DNA from: CAWCDJ01 sp963796485
GTDB taxonomy: Bacteria > Acidobacteriota > Terriglobia > Bryobacterales > Bryobacteraceae
Assembly (NCBI GenBank): GCA_963796485.1
Contig: CAWCLV010000004.1
Coordinates: forward strand, 744,001 to 808,000
Reading direction: 5' to 3'
DNA length: 64,000 nucleotides
Both the position numbers and the translations under genes were made by a program. Positions 43,529-52,180 of the stretch are shown piece by piece (the first letter of the stretch is position 1; each line of letters opens with the position of its first letter). A model generated the notes under the pieces. That model had not been told where the DNA came from, made no database searches, and saw nothing but the letters and a program-made list of their open reading frames with translations.

Positions 43529-45669
43529 TGCCGCCTCTGTAAATCCTCGAGCTTCAATCCCTGGTTCACTTTGATATCGTTCACCACCACGTCGGCAAAT
43601 TTCCTGCCGCCTTGCATGATAGTCACGGCGAACGGAACCCTGACGCCGGCGACATCGCGGAAATCCGTCCAGGTCTCCTGGATCGGAAGCGCGGGGCCCG
43701 AGGCCGTCGCAGACTGGTAGTACACGCGGCTCGGCAAACCGCTCTGCGGGTCTACCTCCACACGGACCACGTCGCCCGACTTGCCACTGATCTCGAGGGT
43801 GTGATCGTCGAGAGCGTTGACGGTCCGGTTCGGGTCGCGGTCGCTCAGCAGGAGCCTCCAGTAAACGCGAAACAGGTCCGACTGGACCTGCTTCAACTGG
43901 GGACCCGCGAGCGGGCCGCTGCCGCCGGGGGTCGCGAACCACGCCATCTCGGGGTCATAAAACGCGGTGATTCGCCCCTGGGGCAACTCGCTTTCCTGCC
44001 GGAAGTGGCCGGGGTCGAGCCAGCGGTCGGTTTCCTTCAGCTTCATGCCGCCGGCCGCCGGAGAGAGCGTCAATTGCGATACCTCGGTCGAATCCTTGAT
44101 GGAAGCGAGACGATCGGCCCCGCCCACTGCCTTTTGAATTCGCTCCAGCAACTGCCGGCCGCGCTCCATGGAGCCGGCATCGGCTTTCGCGGCCTCCACT
44201 TTCGGCTCCGGAATGGTCAGGTCGAGCGTGGCGACCTTACTCCCGAGAGTGTCCAGCGGCTTGCCGAAATTCGCGGGATTCCCCGCCGCCACGATCGCGA
44301 GTTTCGCCGGATCGATGCGTTCTTTGGCGACGCGCAGCACATCCGCGCGCGTCACCGAAGCCAGCGCCTTCTGATACTGCTGGATGAAATCGGCGGGATA
44401 TCCGTAGTACTGATACGTGAGCATGCGCCCAAGGGTCTTGGCCTTCGTGTCGAACGCGAACACGATGCTGTTCAGGGCGGTCTGCTTGGCCGTCTCCAGC
44501 TCCTCTTCGGTGACTTCGGTGGTGCGGATGCGGTCGAGTTCTTCGCGAATCGCCTGGATTGTCTCCACCGTGGAAAACGACTTGGTGCTGCCCGAGATGG
44601 TGAACAGCCCGGGGTGGTCGTAGTTGGCCCCCCAATCGGCACTGATATCGTAAGCCGCGCCCATCTGCGTGCGGACGCGCCGTACGAGCCGGCTCTGGAA
44701 GCCGCCGCCGAGGATGTCGGCCATGATCGCCAGGGCCGGGTAGTCCTTATCGCGAAGTTCGCCCCCCAATTCGCCGATGGAGAAGAAAGTCTGGGTGACG
44801 TCTTTTTTTACGGCGAGGAAAGTTCCCGCGGGCGCGCTGCCCGAAACCTTCGGAAAGGCGGGGACGGGCGGCTGCTTGACGGTCCAGTCCGCGAAGAGCG
44901 ATTCGAGCCGGGATTTCATGGCGCCCGCGTCGAAATCGCCGCGGATGGCGAGCATCACGTTGGCGGGGAAGAAATACCGGTGATAGAACTGTTCGAGATC
45001 GGCGCGCGAGATGTGGTCGAGCGTGGCGTATTCGATTTGCCATCCATAGGGTGTGTCTTTCCCATAGAGCAGGTCGGCGAATTCGCGCCCGGCGACTTCG
45101 CCCGCGCTGTCGTTGCGCCGCGCGATGCTGCTGCGAAGCTGGGTTTCCGCGAGGTCGATCCGGTCCTGCCGGAATTCCGGCGCGGTGAGCACGTCCTTGA
45201 ACGTCGCCAGGACCTCCGGAGCGTTCTCCTTGAGGCTGGAAAAGGAAACCGAACCGGAGGTCTCTCCGATTCCGGTCTCCACGCTGGCGGCGATGTCCTC
45301 CAGTTGGCGGTCGAGCTCGTCGCCGGTCTTGGCCGTGGTGCCGCCGGTCCGCATGACCATCCCGGTGACGGTGGCCAGGCCGACCTTATCCGCGGGATCG
45401 AACAGGTTGCCGGTGCGCACCAGGGCGGTGCCGTTGACGATCGGCAGTTCGTGATCTTCCAGCAGGAAGACGCGCATCCCGTTGGCGAGCGTAAAGGTCT
45501 CGACTTTCGGGATCTGCACTTGCCGCAGCGGAGGAAACTTCAGGTCTTTGTACGACGGTTCCGCGGGTGCGGCGGCCGGTTTTCGGGCCGGAACCCGTTT
45601 CGCGGGCGCCGCGGTCTGCGCCACGAGGGGAGCGGCCGCGAGGATAAGAATTGCGGCGATGCGTCTCAC
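43525..45669 (-). CDS. M16 family protease-like protein, HxxEH missing, with C-terminal extension
   Basis: This is a 714-residue secreted protein (signal MRRIAAILILAAAPLVAQT). Residues about 55-490 form two M16 domains: VETFTLANGMRVFLLED, GLATVTGMVMRTGGT in place of the zinc site, and the second domain with TLGRMLTYQYYGYPADFIQQ. The zinc motif HxxEH is absent at its expected place. In M16 pairs the partner with HxxEH is the upstream gene, so this is the regulatory subunit. About 215 extra residues at the C terminus form a LolA-like beta module related to the next gene's product. It acts in the periplasm. The overlap with both neighbours (ATGA) is tight. Confidence 0.88.
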   Translation of the reverse strand: MRRIAAILILAAAPLVAQTAAPAKRVPARKPAAAPAEPSYKDLKFPPLRQVQIPKVETFTLANGMRVFLLEDHELPIVNGTALVRTGNLFDPADKVGLATVTGMVMRTGGTTAKTGDELDRQLEDIAASVETGIGETSGSVSFSSLKENAPEVLATFKDVLTAPEFRQDRIDLAETQLRSSIARRNDSAGEVAGREFADLLYGKDTPYGWQIEYATLDHISRADLEQFYHRYFFPANVMLAIRGDFDAGAMKSRLESLFADWTVKQPPVPAFPKVSGSAPAGTFLAVKKDVTQTFFSIGELGGELRDKDYPALAIMADILGGGFQSRLVRRVRTQMGAAYDISADWGANYDHPGLFTISGSTKSFSTVETIQAIREELDRIRTTEVTEEELETAKQTALNSIVFAFDTKAKTLGRMLTYQYYGYPADFIQQYQKALASVTRADVLRVAKERIDPAKLAIVAAGNPANFGKPLDTLGSKVATLDLTIPEPKVEAAKADAGSMERGRQLLERIQKAVGGADRLASIKDSTEVSQLTLSPAAGGMKLKETDRWLDPGHFRQESELPQGRITAFYDPEMAWFATPGGSGPLAGPQLKQVQSDLFRVYWRLLLSDRDPNRTVNALDDHTLEISGKSGDVVRVEVDPQSGLPSRVYYQSATASGPALPIQETWTDFRDVAGVRVPFAVTIMQGGRKFADVVVNDIKVNQGLKLEDLQRRQ

Positions 45670-47174
45670 CGGGCCCTCCCTGCCGGAGCCGAAGCGTCCG
45701 GAATGAGATAGGTCAAGGTGCGGTTGGTGCTGGTGAAGTATTTGGCGGCCACTCTTTGGACATCCGCCCCTGTGACCTTATTGAGGTCGTCGATCTGCGT
45801 GAACAGCTTGCGCCAGTCGCCATAGTTCATGTAGGCGGTGGCCAGCAGTTCGGCGAGCCCGGAGTTATTCGCCAGCCGGCGAATCACCGATGCGCGCACC
45901 TGGGTCTTGGCGCGGCTCAATTCCTCGGCGTCCGGGGGATGGGCTTCGAAGCGCGCCAGAAGGTCGTCGAGGGCCTTCACGTTCTCGGCGGTAGTGTGTC
46001 CGAGCGAAGGCACCAGGAAGAAGACGAAGAGATTCGGGTACTTGCTGCCCGGAAAGCCGGACGCGGACTCGGCGTCGAGGGCGAGTTTTTTGTCCTGCAC
46101 GAGTTCCTTGTACATCAGGCCGGTCCGCCCGCCGGAAAGAATCAGGTTGACGACGTCGAATACGGGATCGTCTTTATCGTATTGATCCGGCCGTTTGTAG
46201 CCGATGATCTCGAGCGGCTGCGAGGGGGAGACCACCTCGGCCTGCTTCGGACCGGGTTGCGGCGGCTCCTGCGTATGCACGAGCGGCGGACGGGGGTGTG
46301 CCGCCATGGGGCCGAAGTACTTCTCGGCCAGGCGTTTCGCTTCCGCCGGGTCGACGTCACCCACGATTGTCATGACCATGTTCGAGGGCACGTAGTACTT
46401 CGCAAAAAACGCTTCGGCTTCGCCGCGCCGCAGGCCGGAAATATCGCTCGGCCAGCCGCCGGCCGGGTTGCGGTACGGGTGCGCCATGAAGGCGGTAGCC
46501 GCAAACGTCTGGAGCAGCTTGCCCTGGGGGCTGGATTCCACCCGCATCCGGTTCTCTTCCATGACCACGTCCCGCTCTTTGTAGAACTCGCGATAGACGG
46601 GATGCAGGAACCTCTGCGATTCCATCAGAAACCAAAGCTCCAGGCGGTTCGAGGGCAGGCTGTAAAAGTACTCCGTGGCGTCCGGGCCGGTGCTGGCGTT
46701 CAGGCCGGCGGCGCCGTTTTCCTCGAGGACCCTGGTGTATTCATTGGGCCTGACGAATGCCTGGGCGCGGTCGATCATGATTTTGACCTGCGACTCCAGG
46801 TAGGTCAGGCGCGCTTCGTCCGCTTTGGGCCCCTTGTTGCGTTCCGCCTGAAGGTTGTCGTAGGCGGTCTCGATGGCATTGAGGGCCGGCTTTTCGGCGG
46901 GCCAGTCGCGGGTACCGATGGTATCCGTTCCCTTGAAGGCCATGTGCTCGAACATGTGGGCGAGCCCGGTTTCGCCGGAAGGGTCGTCCACGGAGCCGGC
47001 ATTCACATACGTATGGAACGAGACCACGGGAGCTTCATGTCTTTCGGCAACAATGAAATGTAAACCATTGGGAAGGGTGAATTCGGTGACTTTTTTTTCG
47101 AATTCTTTGAGATCCTGTGCCGTCAGGAGGAAAGGCAGCAGCACCAGGCCGCTGAAAACACGTACACTTCTCAC
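45666..47174 (-). CDS. M16 zinc metallopeptidase (pitrilysin-like), active subunit
   Basis: This is a 502-residue secreted enzyme. GTG 47174 is preferred: it is preceded by AGGAG and opens a signal peptide (MRSVRVFSGLVLLPFLLTAQ). The zinc site is complete: GLAHMFEHMAFKGTD (H-x-x-E-H), with the third ligand Glu expected about 75 residues on, in the PDATEYFYSLP/LELW region. VVMEENRMRVES is the family signature following. The second domain starts near NLILSGGRTGLMYKEL. It cleaves peptides in the periplasm together with the HxxEH-less subunit encoded next. It starts the five-gene operon. Confidence 0.9.
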   Translation of the reverse strand: MRSVRVFSGLVLLPFLLTAQDLKEFEKKVTEFTLPNGLHFIVAERHEAPVVSFHTYVNAGSVDDPSGETGLAHMFEHMAFKGTDTIGTRDWPAEKPALNAIETAYDNLQAERNKGPKADEARLTYLESQVKIMIDRAQAFVRPNEYTRVLEENGAAGLNASTGPDATEYFYSLPSNRLELWFLMESQRFLHPVYREFYKERDVVMEENRMRVESSPQGKLLQTFAATAFMAHPYRNPAGGWPSDISGLRRGEAEAFFAKYYVPSNMVMTIVGDVDPAEAKRLAEKYFGPMAAHPRPPLVHTQEPPQPGPKQAEVVSPSQPLEIIGYKRPDQYDKDDPVFDVVNLILSGGRTGLMYKELVQDKKLALDAESASGFPGSKYPNLFVFFLVPSLGHTTAENVKALDDLLARFEAHPPDAEELSRAKTQVRASVIRRLANNSGLAELLATAYMNYGDWRKLFTQIDDLNKVTGADVQRVAAKYFTSTNRTLTYLIPDASAPAGRAR

Positions 47175-47337
47175 GTTCCGCTTGTTTCTCCTACTTCTCT
47201 GAGGATAGCAGGCACTCCGGTTCCGCAACCGGGGGTACGCTATCTATCGTAGAACACCCGGTACTCTATAAGTACTGTTACACCTTCCCAGCAGGCACTC
47301 AAGGCTTGCATACTGGCACTTGGCAAGAATTGTCGAG

Positions 47338-47769
47338 ATGAGTGCATCCGATCAAATTCAAGAAGTGGGCATTGGGGGCGAGCGAAGGGCGGACCGCAGG
47401 TACTCCCTTTACCTGGATTTGCGGTGGCGGTTGATCCGCCGGCGCAAAGTGCTGGAGACAGGCATCGGCCGCACGATCGATCTATCGAGCGGCGGCATCC
47501 TCTTCGACGCGGGGCGCCATCTTCCCGCGGGTCTGAACATCGAGCTTTCGATTACCTGGCCGGCGCTGCTCCACAACGTGGCCCCGATGCAACTGACGGT
47601 CAACGGGCGGATCGTCCGGGCAGTGGGGGAACGCATCGCGCTGCGGATCGCGCAGCACGAGTTCCGAACCAGCGGCGCCCCCATCAATCCCAGTGCGATG
47701 GTCTCCTCGGAGGTGCCGCGAATGTTCGTCACCGCGAGCACCGCTTCCGCTTTTCGGAAATTTCACTAA
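47338..47769 (+). CDS. PilZ-domain protein
   Basis: This is a 143-residue cytoplasmic protein. ATG 47338 is preferred over TTG 47320. The c-di-GMP-binding fold is recognisable: GGERRADRRYSLYLDLRWRL supplies the R-x-x-x-R loop in variant spacing, IDLSSGGILFDAG the D/N-x-S-x-x-G strand, and NGRIVRAVGERIALRI a later strand. It would sense cyclic di-GMP and act on motility, adhesion or polysaccharide synthesis. No other domain is present. It is not in an operon; the hairpin pair at 47772-47805 follows its stop. Confidence 0.88.
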   Translation: MSASDQIQEVGIGGERRADRRYSLYLDLRWRLIRRRKVLETGIGRTIDLSSGGILFDAGRHLPAGLNIELSITWPALLHNVAPMQLTVNGRIVRAVGERIALRIAQHEFRTSGAPINPSAMVSSEVPRMFVTASTASAFRKFH

Positions 47770-47771
47770 AA

Positions 47772-47805
47772 GCGGGGCTAAAGCCCCGCGCAGGTTGAAA
47801 CCTGC
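47772..47805. terminator. double hairpin, probable bidirectional terminator/REP-like element
   Basis: GCGGGGCT-AA-AGCCCCGC (47772-47789) is followed directly by GCAGGTT-GA-AACCTGC (47790-47805). Both stems are perfect. They lie between convergent pilZ-type and cca genes. The sequence looks like an interspersed extragenic repeat, which would also stop transcription from either side. No T-run is present. Confidence 0.6.
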
Positions 47806-47827
47806 CCCACATGGCTAAACCGCCGCG

Positions 47828-49126
47828 TCAGCGGGCGCGCCGTACCTCACCCACTTCGACCACCGGAATTTCCGGCGGGGGTTCGGGCTTTGGGGGCTTC
47901 CGGTCGAGCACCATATTGATGAACTCGTCCCGTGCCTTGGCCTGCCGGTGCGCCTGGCCGTTTTCCACGGCCGCCCATTCCTCGGCCGTAATCTCCTGCA
48001 CGGCGGGCAGGTATTTCTGGAAGTAGTTCCGCAGCCGCTCCTGTACCGGCTTGAAAGCCGAATGGTACATCAGGAACAGCACTTCGTCGGGTTGAGCGCC
48101 GGTGACCAGGTGGTAGACATGGGACGGCTTGCGGATTCGCGGCGCACGGAGCGCAGCTTCGAGTTTCTTCGAGCGGGCTTCGAGTTTCTGCCACAGATCC
48201 ACTTCCGGCTTGGCTAATTCCACCGCTTTGACCAGCGCCTGTCTTTCCTTGGGGCCGAAGTTCTCCATAAGGGCAAACAGGAATGGCCCGAAGCGGGCGG
48301 CCCGGGAGACGGCATCGTCCGGCAGAAGGCGCGCGAGTTTTTCCATTTTGGCCACTCCCGCGAGGTTCAGTTTCGGGCCGCTGAGGAACGGCGAAAAGAG
48401 GGCCAGCAGGCCGGCGGTTTCCAGGTCCTTGAGAATGTCGGAGGGGTTGTCTTCGAGACCGATACGCTTCAACTCCTCGCCGAGGGTGCGGGGAGGAATC
48501 GAGGTTTCGACACCGGCTTCGCGGGCGTTGGCGAATTGCGATTGTGTGCGCTCCTCGACAACGAATCCCAGGCGGGCGCGGAAACGAATCAGCCGCAGCA
48601 GCCGGGATGGATCGTCGTAAAACCCGTACGGTTGGACGGAACGAAGTTCCCGGCGCTCGATATCCGCCAGCCCGTTCATCGGGTCCAGCAGCAGTCCGCG
48701 GGAGGCCTTGTTGAGGGAAAGCGCGATGGCGTTGCACGTGAAGTCGCGGCCCCGGAGGTCCTCCTGGATAGTGGCGGCCGTGACCTGAGGTTTGGCTCCG
48801 GGACGCGCGCGCTTTTCCTGCCGCGACATCGCGATCTGGGTAGTCACGCCGCTGGGGAACGCCAGTTCCATGGATTTCCGGTTCTCATCCGTGGAAACGG
48901 CGGTGGCGCCGGTACGCTCACAGACGCTCCTGGCCAGTTTCAAAGCCGCCCCTTCGACAACGAAGTCCAGGTCGCGCACATGAAACCCGGCCAGCATGTC
49001 GCGCATGGCCCCGCCGGTCACGAAGAGGTTGACATTGGCCGCCGCGGCGGCCTGCTGCACTTCCTCCACGGCCCGGTTTTGGTCAGGGCTCAGGTGGCTC
49101 TCCAGCATGTAGATGTAATCGCTCAT
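47828..49126 (-). CDS. cca: CCA tRNA nucleotidyltransferase
   Basis: This is a 432-residue enzyme starting at ATG 49126 (MSDYIYMLESHL). The nucleotidyltransferase core is clear: LFVTGGAMRDMLAGFHVRDLDFVVEG gives the GGxxRD flexible-loop motif and the DxD metal pair. RGRDFTCNAIALSL and DPSRLLRLIRFRARLGF are the following motifs for ATP/CTP selection. The neck/body/tail is short and divergent. The last 40 residues are Lys/Pro-rich. It adds or repairs the 3' CCA of tRNA. It is probably the tRNA-Pro maturation/repair enzyme as well, although that tRNA encodes its own CCA. The xerD gene lies 71 bases upstream on the same strand. Confidence 0.92.
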   Translation of the reverse strand: MSDYIYMLESHLSPDQNRAVEEVQQAAAAANVNLFVTGGAMRDMLAGFHVRDLDFVVEGAALKLARSVCERTGATAVSTDENRKSMELAFPSGVTTQIAMSRQEKRARPGAKPQVTAATIQEDLRGRDFTCNAIALSLNKASRGLLLDPMNGLADIERRELRSVQPYGFYDDPSRLLRLIRFRARLGFVVEERTQSQFANAREAGVETSIPPRTLGEELKRIGLEDNPSDILKDLETAGLLALFSPFLSGPKLNLAGVAKMEKLARLLPDDAVSRAARFGPFLFALMENFGPKERQALVKAVELAKPEVDLWQKLEARSKKLEAALRAPRIRKPSHVYHLVTGAQPDEVLFLMYHSAFKPVQERLRNYFQKYLPAVQEITAEEWAAVENGQAHRQAKARDEFINMVLDRKPPKPEPPPEIPVVEVGEVRRAR

Positions 49127-49197
49127 CGCATGCGCCCTTCCATCTCCCAAATTGGCACCGGCCCGAAAGCCGGAACGAGTGCCCAGCAGCCTGGAGG

Positions 49198-50106
49198 TCA
49201 GGCCCTGGGGTGATGCTTTTCTACCGTGCTCCGAAGTCTCGACCGCAGCACATGGGTATAGATCTGGGTAGTCGAGATATCGGCGTGGCCCAACATCACC
49301 TGGACGCTTCGCAGATCCGCGCCACCTTCCAGCAGGTGGGTGGCGAAACTATGGCGAAGCACATGGGGAGTCAAACCTTGGAAAATGCCGGCTTTCCGGC
49401 CGTAGCCGGCGAGCAATTTCCAAAAACCCTGGCGGGTAAGACAACCGCCCCGAGCCGTCACGAACAGGTAACGGCTGGCCCTGGATTTGAGCAGATCCGG
49501 ACGGCCCCGCTCCAGGTAATCCCTAACGGCGCCGATCGCCGCCATGCCAACGGGAACGATTCGCTGCTTGTTCCCCTTGCCGGTGGTCCGCAGGACTCCC
49601 ACTTCGAGGTTGAGGTCTCCCACCCCGAGCCGGCAAAGCTCGGAAACCCGCAACCCGGTGGCATAGAGCAACTCCAGCATAGCGCGATCCCTCAGGCCAT
49701 TCGGCCGCAGAGGGTCCGGAGCCTGGATGAGCATCTCAATCTCCTGCGAATTCAAAAACTTAGGGATCGTCTGCCACTGCTTGGGGCTGTGCAGATGCTC
49801 CGTCGGATCCTCGCCGAGAAAACCCTCCCGCAGGAGGAAGGCGTAATAATTGCGAAGGGTGGTGAGGTGGCGGGCCACCGACCGGGGGCTCAATCCGCCC
49901 TGGTACAGAAGATCGAGGTATTGGCGCAGGTCGCCTGTGGCCGGAAAACCCGGCCGCTTCCCCCAAAAGGAGCTAAACCTCGATAAATCAGAGGAATAGG
50001 CTTCCAGGGAACAAGCTGAAAGGCCCTTCTCGATACGACAGAAGTCGAGGAAGCCGGTAATAGCACCGGAAACCGCCGCCGAATCTGCCGCAAGCGCGTC
50101 AGGCAT
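49198..50106 (-). CDS. xerD: tyrosine recombinase XerD
   Basis: This is a 302-residue protein with ATG 50106 (MPDALAADS). The core-binding domain (about 15-105, GFLDFCRIEKGLSACSLEAY) is followed by the catalytic domain. Catalytic residues visible are the first Arg in ATGLRVSEL, Lys in TGKGNKQRIVPV, HVLRHSFATHLL (His and second Arg) and GHADISTTQIYTHV (His and nucleophile Tyr). It resolves chromosome dimers at dif with XerC, and the length and motifs fit XerD rather than phage integrases. No integron or att site is seen. It lies beside cca. Confidence 0.92.
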   Translation of the reverse strand: MPDALAADSAAVSGAITGFLDFCRIEKGLSACSLEAYSSDLSRFSSFWGKRPGFPATGDLRQYLDLLYQGGLSPRSVARHLTTLRNYYAFLLREGFLGEDPTEHLHSPKQWQTIPKFLNSQEIEMLIQAPDPLRPNGLRDRAMLELLYATGLRVSELCRLGVGDLNLEVGVLRTTGKGNKQRIVPVGMAAIGAVRDYLERGRPDLLKSRASRYLFVTARGGCLTRQGFWKLLAGYGRKAGIFQGLTPHVLRHSFATHLLEGGADLRSVQVMLGHADISTTQIYTHVLRSRLRSTVEKHHPRA

Positions 50107-50168
50107 CGAGCCAATGATACAATAAGCGCCTAAATGTTTGAAACATAGCAACAGCGAAGAGGTAACAT

Positions 50169-50651
50169 TTGGCCGCCTCCACTACCAAAAAGGCGATCCT
50201 CAGGCGGTACGAGAAAGAGCCCCTGGCGGGGTACCTGAACCCGGTATCCTTCCTGCAACCTACGGGTGTAGAACTACTCTCGGCGGAGGGCAACGTCGTC
50301 ACCGTTCCTTATCACGACATCAAATTGGTGGCCTTCGTTCGGGAGTTTTCCGGCGGGGGCGAGCCGGACCGGCGCTTATTCGCCACCCGCCCCAAGATGT
50401 CCGGCCTGTGGGTGAGCCTGGCGTTCCGCGACGGCGAGGTGATGGAGGGCGTCATGCCCAATGACCTGCTGCAGGTCGAGCCGCACGGAATCACCGTGAC
50501 CCCTCCCGATTCTTTCGGCAATAATCAGAGATTTTTCGTGCCGCGCGAGTCGCTCCGGGCGGTAGAGGTTTTGGGGGTGGTGGGCAGCCCGCTGAACCGC
50601 AGGAAAGCAAAGGGAGCGCCGAAAGAACAGATCGGGCTCTTCGATGAGTAG
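50169..50651 (+). CDS. hypothetical protein, 160 aa, beta-rich
   Basis: TTG 50169 follows GAGGTAACAT and starts MAASTTKKAILRRYEK. The protein opens with YLNPVSFLQPTGVELLSAEG and VTVPYHDIKLVAFVREF, then MSGLWVSLAFRDGEVMEGVM, ITVTPPDSFGNNQRFFVPR and SLRAVEVLGVVG. The pattern is of two similar small beta barrels, as in PilZ- or YcgR-adjacent proteins, but I do not recognise a family. The C-terminal tail is basic (RRKAKGAPKE). It is cytoplasmic. The TPR gene begins 58 bases downstream and may be co-transcribed. Confidence 0.7.
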   Translation: MAASTTKKAILRRYEKEPLAGYLNPVSFLQPTGVELLSAEGNVVTVPYHDIKLVAFVREFSGGGEPDRRLFATRPKMSGLWVSLAFRDGEVMEGVMPNDLLQVEPHGITVTPPDSFGNNQRFFVPRESLRAVEVLGVVGSPLNRRKAKGAPKEQIGLFDE

Positions 50652-50709
50652 TAAAAAAGACGTTGGAGTATACTGGGGTTTAATACAAAACAGTCTCGTT
50701 GGAGGTTCT

Positions 50710-51870
50710 ATGAAGCTTCGCAATCTGGCCCTCGCGGCTGCCGGGATGGTTTTCCTGGCACTCACCTCTTTCGCGCAGATCACGACGATCGAAGGGGATG
50801 TGAAGGGCGTCGATGGAAAGCCCCTCGAAAAGGCTGAAATCAACATCACTCGCACGGATATAAAGGGCAGTTACAAGACCAAGACCAACAAGAAGGGCCA
50901 TTTTCTGTACATGGGCCTTCCGATGGGCATGTACACCATCGAGTGCTTTGTCGATGGCAAAAAGGTCGACACCGTGAACGGCGTTCGGACCCGCCCTGGA
51001 GACCCCATCCCGGTGAATTTCGACCTGAAGAATTCCGCGGCGACGCAGTCTGCGCATAATGCGGAGATGCAGAAGGCCATGGAAACGGGCCAGATGTCCA
51101 AGGAACTCGAACGCAGCCTGACGCCGGAGCAGAAGGCCGCGATGGAGAAGCAGATCAAAGACCAGTCCGAAAAGATGAAGAAGAACCACGAGTTGAACGA
51201 TGCGTTCAACGCGGGTATGGACGCTCTTAAGGCCAAGCAGTACGATACGGCGGTCGCTTCGTTCCTCAAGGCTTCGGAACTCGACGCAACCCAGCAGGCG
51301 GTGTGGGCGAACCTCGGCGAGGCGTACATCCAGGTGGCCGGGACCAAGACGGGAGCCGAGCATGACGATGCCGTGGCGAAATCGCTGGCGGCCTACCAGA
51401 AGGCGATCGAACTGAAACCGGACGATCCCGCCAGCCACAACAACTATGCCCTGGCACTGGCGAAGGCCAACAAGTTCGAAGACATGCAGGCGGAGTTGAA
51501 AAAAGCCGCCGATCTCGACCCGACCAACGGCGGGAAGTACTACTACAACCTGGGAGCGCTGCTGGTGAATTCCGGGAAAAACACCGAAGCCGGCGAAGCA
51601 TTCAAGAAGGCGATCGAACTGACCCCGACCTACGCGGACGCCTATTACCAGTACGGCGTGACCCTGGTGGGTAAGGCGGCGATCGGCGCGGACGGCAAGG
51701 TCAACCCGGTTCCCGGCACCGCCGAGGCATTCCAGAAATATCTGGAACTGCAGCCCACCGGCCCCTTCGCGCAGTCGGCGAAGGACATGCTGGCCACGCT
51801 GGGAAGCGCGGTGGAAGTCAAGTTTCAGGATCCGAACGCCAAGCAAACCAAGAAGTCGAAGAAGAAGTAA
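50710..51870 (+). CDS. secreted CarboxypepD-reg/TPR protein
   Basis: This is a 386-residue protein. ATG 50710 follows GGAGGTTCT and gives a signal peptide (MKLRNLALAAAGMVFLALTS). Residues about 24-115 form a carboxypeptidase-regulatory-like beta domain (TTIEGDVKGVDGKPLEKAEI, GHFLYMGLPMGMYTIEC). A long helical linker (MQKAMETGQMSKELERSL) leads to about five TPR units, for example AFNAGMDALKAKQYDTAVAS, WANLGEAYIQVAG, NNYALALAKANKFEDMQAEL, YYNLGALLVNSGKNTEAGEA and YYQYGVTLVG. The tail KQTKKSKKK is basic. It is a periplasmic scaffold for protein contacts; partners are unknown. Confidence 0.87.
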   Translation: MKLRNLALAAAGMVFLALTSFAQITTIEGDVKGVDGKPLEKAEINITRTDIKGSYKTKTNKKGHFLYMGLPMGMYTIECFVDGKKVDTVNGVRTRPGDPIPVNFDLKNSAATQSAHNAEMQKAMETGQMSKELERSLTPEQKAAMEKQIKDQSEKMKKNHELNDAFNAGMDALKAKQYDTAVASFLKASELDATQQAVWANLGEAYIQVAGTKTGAEHDDAVAKSLAAYQKAIELKPDDPASHNNYALALAKANKFEDMQAELKKAADLDPTNGGKYYYNLGALLVNSGKNTEAGEAFKKAIELTPTYADAYYQYGVTLVGKAAIGADGKVNPVPGTAEAFQKYLELQPTGPFAQSAKDMLATLGSAVEVKFQDPNAKQTKKSKKK

Positions 51871-51914
51871 GCTAGAAGTAGCGGGCGGGGGCGCAACGCT
51901 CCCGCCCCGAACTC

Positions 51915-52169
51915 ATGATTCGTTTCTTTATTCTGCGGTTCGTCCTTCCCCTGCTGCTTTTCCTTCTATTGCGCTCCGTTCTCAAAGGAATTTTCGGAGG
52001 AATGCAAGCGCCTCGCCGCGCTCCGCAGCCGCAAGTCCCCGCGGGCGGGGAATTGAGAAGAGACCCGGTGTGCGGAACGTACGTCTCGACGGTGACCGGG
52101 ATCACCTCGAAATCGCACGGAGAGGTTGTGTACTTCTGCTCGGAGGAGTGCAGGAAAAAGTTCGTGTAG
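51915..52169 (+). CDS. small membrane-anchored protein with YHS/TRASH-like cysteine motif
   Basis: This is an 84-residue protein. Residues 2-22 form a membrane helix (FFILRFVLPLLLFLLLRSVL). The soluble tail begins after a Pro-rich stretch. It has DPVCGTYV, about 20 residues, then VYFCSEECRKKFV. The spaced cysteines are typical of YHS-type metal (heavy-metal/copper) modules. The length fits PP0621-type proteins. It may sense or bind metal at the inner membrane. It lies between the TPR gene and the convergent LuxR-type gene. Confidence 0.8.
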   Translation: MIRFFILRFVLPLLLFLLLRSVLKGIFGGMQAPRRAPQPQVPAGGELRRDPVCGTYVSTVTGITSKSHGEVVYFCSEECRKKFV

Positions 52170-52180
52170 CCCGGACTCGA

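Noticed and set aside
47290..47337. Sigma-54 promoter upstream of the PilZ gene (TGGCAC seen at 47314)
   Set aside because: The required TTGC(A/T) at the correct spacing is absent.
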